From Pseudomonadaceae bacterium UBA5811 (GTDB taxonomy: Bacteria > Pseudomonadota > Gammaproteobacteria > Pseudomonadales > Pseudomonadaceae), in assembly GCA_002417905.1 (NCBI GenBank), contig DIDB01000193.1, positions 1-8,406 on the forward strand: a stretch of 8,406 nucleotides of DNA, given 5' to 3'. Position numbers and translations under genes: made by a program. Shown here one piece after another: positions 6,707 through 8,406 of the stretch. The notes under the pieces are model-generated. The model ran no database searches. It saw only the letters and a program-made list of their open reading frames with translations, and had not been told where the DNA came from. How positions within the stretch are numbered: position 1 is the stretch's first letter; the number at the start of each line of letters is the position of its first letter.

Positions 6707-7466
6707 AGGGCTTCAGACGGTAGCCGGTACGGAAAATCCAGCGCACCAGCACCAGGCACACGCCGAGAAAGCCCAGCGTTATGCCCAGACTGAGGGCCGG
6801 ATGCACATCGGACACACCGTAAAAACTCCAGCGAAAGCCACTGATCAGGTACACCACCGGATTCAGCAGGGCCAGCTTTGCCCAGAACGGCGGCAGCATG
6901 TCGATGGAGTAGAAACTGCCCCCCAGAAAAGCCAGCGGCGTCACAATCAGCGCCGGGACAATCTGCAGCTTTTCCCAGCCATCCGCCCAGATGCCGATGA
7001 TAAAGCCGAACAGGCTGAAGGTAACGGCCGTCAGCAGCAGAAACAGCACCATCCACAGTGGATGCCCGATCCGGTAATCCACAAAGAGGCGGGCCGTCAG
7101 CAGGATCAGCAGCCCCAGAATCACCGACTTGGTGGCAGCGGCGCCCACATAGCCGGTCACAATCTCCAGCGGGGAAATGGGAGCTGACAGCACTTCATAG
7201 ATGGTTCCCGAGTAGCGCGGCATGTAAATGCCAAAGGAGGCATTGGCGATGCTTTCGGTGAGCAGCATCATCATGACCAGCCCGGGCACGATAAAGGCCG
7301 CATAGGGTGTGCTCTGGATCTGGCTCATGCTGGAGCCGATGGCCGAACCGAATACAATGAAATACAGCGAGGTGGAAATCACTGGCGTGGCGATGCTCTG
7401 GAACAGGGTCCGCCAGGCTCTGGCCAGCTCGAAACAGTAAATGGCCCGGATGGCATACAGGTTCAT
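6705..7466 (-). CDS. yadH: ABC-2 type exporter permease, YadH-like
   Basis: A 253-residue inner-membrane protein, close to the 256 of E. coli YadH. Six membrane segments are apparent, at about residues 22-42, 56-72, 105-125, 136-158, 168-186 and 225-243. The ABC-2 family block [22 protein letters not shown] follows segment 2, and the [37 protein letters not shown] block precedes the last segment. It would dimerise and pair with the upstream ATPase to move an unknown substrate; the physiological substrate of YadGH is not established as far as I know. The start ATG (7464-7466) overlaps the ATPase stop as ATGA, so the two subunits are translationally coupled. The gene is convergent with the small exported protein. 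Confidence 0.92.
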   Translation of the reverse strand: MNLYAIRAIYCFELARAWRTLFQSIATPVISTSLYFIVFGSAIGSSMSQIQSTPYAAFIVPGLVMMMLLTESIANASFGIYMPRYSGTIYEVLSAPISPLEIVTGYVGAAATKSVILGLLILLTARLFVDYRIGHPLWMVLFLLLTAVTFSLFGFIIGIWADGWEKLQIVPALIVTPLAFLGGSFYSIDMLPPFWAKLALLNPVVYLISGFRWSFYGVSDVHPALSLGITLGFLGVCLVLVRWIFRTGYRLKP

Positions 7467-8389
7467 GGTTCGCTCCTGACCAGACCGACAAAAATTTCTT
7501 CCAGCGAGCTCTGCCGGGTCTGCAGGTCGGCAAAGTCGATGCCCAGGTCACCCAGCTGGCGCAGCAGGCCCGCAATCCCGGTGTGCTCGTGCTGTACATC
7601 AAAGGTGTATGTCAGGGTAGTGCCATCGGCAGACAGGCTGAGCAGACCGTCGGCCAGCGATGCCGGAAGGGCGGCCAGTGGCTGCTGCAGCTGGATCAGC
7701 AGCTGCCGTTTGCCCAGCCGGGTCATCAGCTGCTGCTTTTCCTCGACCAGAATGATTTCACCCTGGCGGATCACCCCGATCCGGTCGGCCATTTCCTCGG
7801 CCTCCTCGATATAGTGGGTAGTCAGGATAATGGTCACCCCCTGCTCCCGCAGCCGGCGCACCATGGCCCACATGTCACGGCGCAGCTCAACGTCCACTCC
7901 GGCAGTCGGCTCGTCCAGAAACAGGATTTCCGGCTCATGGGCCAGCGCCCGGGCAATCATCACCCGGCGCTTCATGCCGCCGGACAGGTCAAGAATCCGC
8001 GCGTCCTTCTTGTCCCAGAGCGACAGGTCTTTCAGGATCTGCTCCAGCCGGGCATCATCCGGCGCCCGGCCAAACAGGCCCCGGCTGAAACGCACGGTAG
8101 TCCAGACGCTCTCGAAACCCTCGTTATGCAGCTCCTGGGGCACCAGCCCGATCCGTCGCCGGGCCTGGCGGTAATCCTCCTGCACATCAAAACCATCTAC
8201 CCGCACCCGGCCACTGCCCGGATTGACCAGACCGCAGATGATGCTGATCAGCGTGGTTTTGCCTGCACCATTCGGGCCCAGCAGGGCAAAGATTTCGCCA
8301 CGGCGGGTCTGCAGGTCAATGCGCTTCAGGGCCGGATGGCCGGAAGCATAGGTTTTGGTCAAGCCTTCAACAGAAATTACCGGGATCAC
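7463..8389 (-). CDS. yadG: ABC transporter ATP-binding protein, YadG-like
   Basis: A 308-residue cytoplasmic ATPase, the same length as E. coli YadG, that would power the YadH-like permease. The motifs are in order: Walker [10 protein letters not shown] (38-46), Q-loop GLVPQE with Q85, signature LSGGMKRR (135-142), Walker B ILFLDE (155-160) followed by PTAGVD, and the H-loop His H192 in [11 protein letters not shown]. About 90 C-terminal residues follow the nucleotide-binding domain and end in [11 protein letters not shown], as in other ABC-2 ATPases. The start codon is GTG (8387-8389), with GGAG eight nucleotides upstream; it begins [14 protein letters not shown], as expected for the family. 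The promoter must lie close to or beyond the right window edge. All catalytic residues are present. Confidence 0.95.
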   Translation of the reverse strand: MIPVISVEGLTKTYASGHPALKRIDLQTRRGEIFALLGPNGAGKTTLISIICGLVNPGSGRVRVDGFDVQEDYRQARRRIGLVPQELHNEGFESVWTTVRFSRGLFGRAPDDARLEQILKDLSLWDKKDARILDLSGGMKRRVMIARALAHEPEILFLDEPTAGVDVELRRDMWAMVRRLREQGVTIILTTHYIEEAEEMADRIGVIRQGEIILVEEKQQLMTRLGKRQLLIQLQQPLAALPASLADGLLSLSADGTTLTYTFDVQHEHTGIAGLLRQLGDLGIDFADLQTRQSSLEEIFVGLVRSEP

Positions 8390-8406
8390 CGCCCTCTCTC
8401 CCGCAC

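Overview
The window is GC-rich, densely coded chromosomal DNA from a gammaproteobacterium. The MetK, transketolase, Epd and PGK sequences resemble the Pseudomonas/Oceanospirillales type most closely by recollection, and the gene order tkt / ArsR-methyltransferase / metK beside epd-pgk is one I know from pseudomonads. No transposase, phage gene, CRISPR array, tRNA or rRNA is visible. All genes except the one cut by the left edge appear intact.

Layout. (1) Positions 1-3726, minus strand: a central-carbon cluster read tkt -> epd -> pgk. Transketolase makes erythrose-4-phosphate; an Epd-type dehydrogenase of the GAPDH superfamily can oxidise it toward pyridoxal phosphate; phosphoglycerate kinase (5' part only) is glycolytic/gluconeogenic. 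A GC-rich nested hairpin lies in the 73-nt tkt-epd gap. (2) Positions 3727-3887: a divergent control region with a perfect 11+11 bp inverted repeat (3822-3849), the best operator candidate in the window. (3) Positions 3888-6091, plus strand: an ArsR-type DNA-binding domain fused to a SAM-methyltransferase-like domain, overlapping the start of metK by an ATGA junction. The fusion architecture and the metK linkage match SahR, the S-adenosylhomocysteine-responsive regulator of the methionine/SAM cycle. (4) Positions 6092-6671: a hairpin after metK, then a small exported protein I do not recognise, whose C-terminal third is built from 11-residue repeats. (5) Positions 6685-8389, minus strand: a palindrome between convergent genes, then a YadGH-type ABC exporter pair (ATPase, then permease) joined by another ATGA overlap.

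How they fit together. The inferred unit is sahR-like plus metK, with the operator in the shared promoter region probably autoregulating this pair; it could also touch tkt. This would couple SAM synthesis to SAH level and perhaps to the pentose-phosphate/PLP branch. The least explained item is the small secreted hendecad-repeat protein at 6273-6671.
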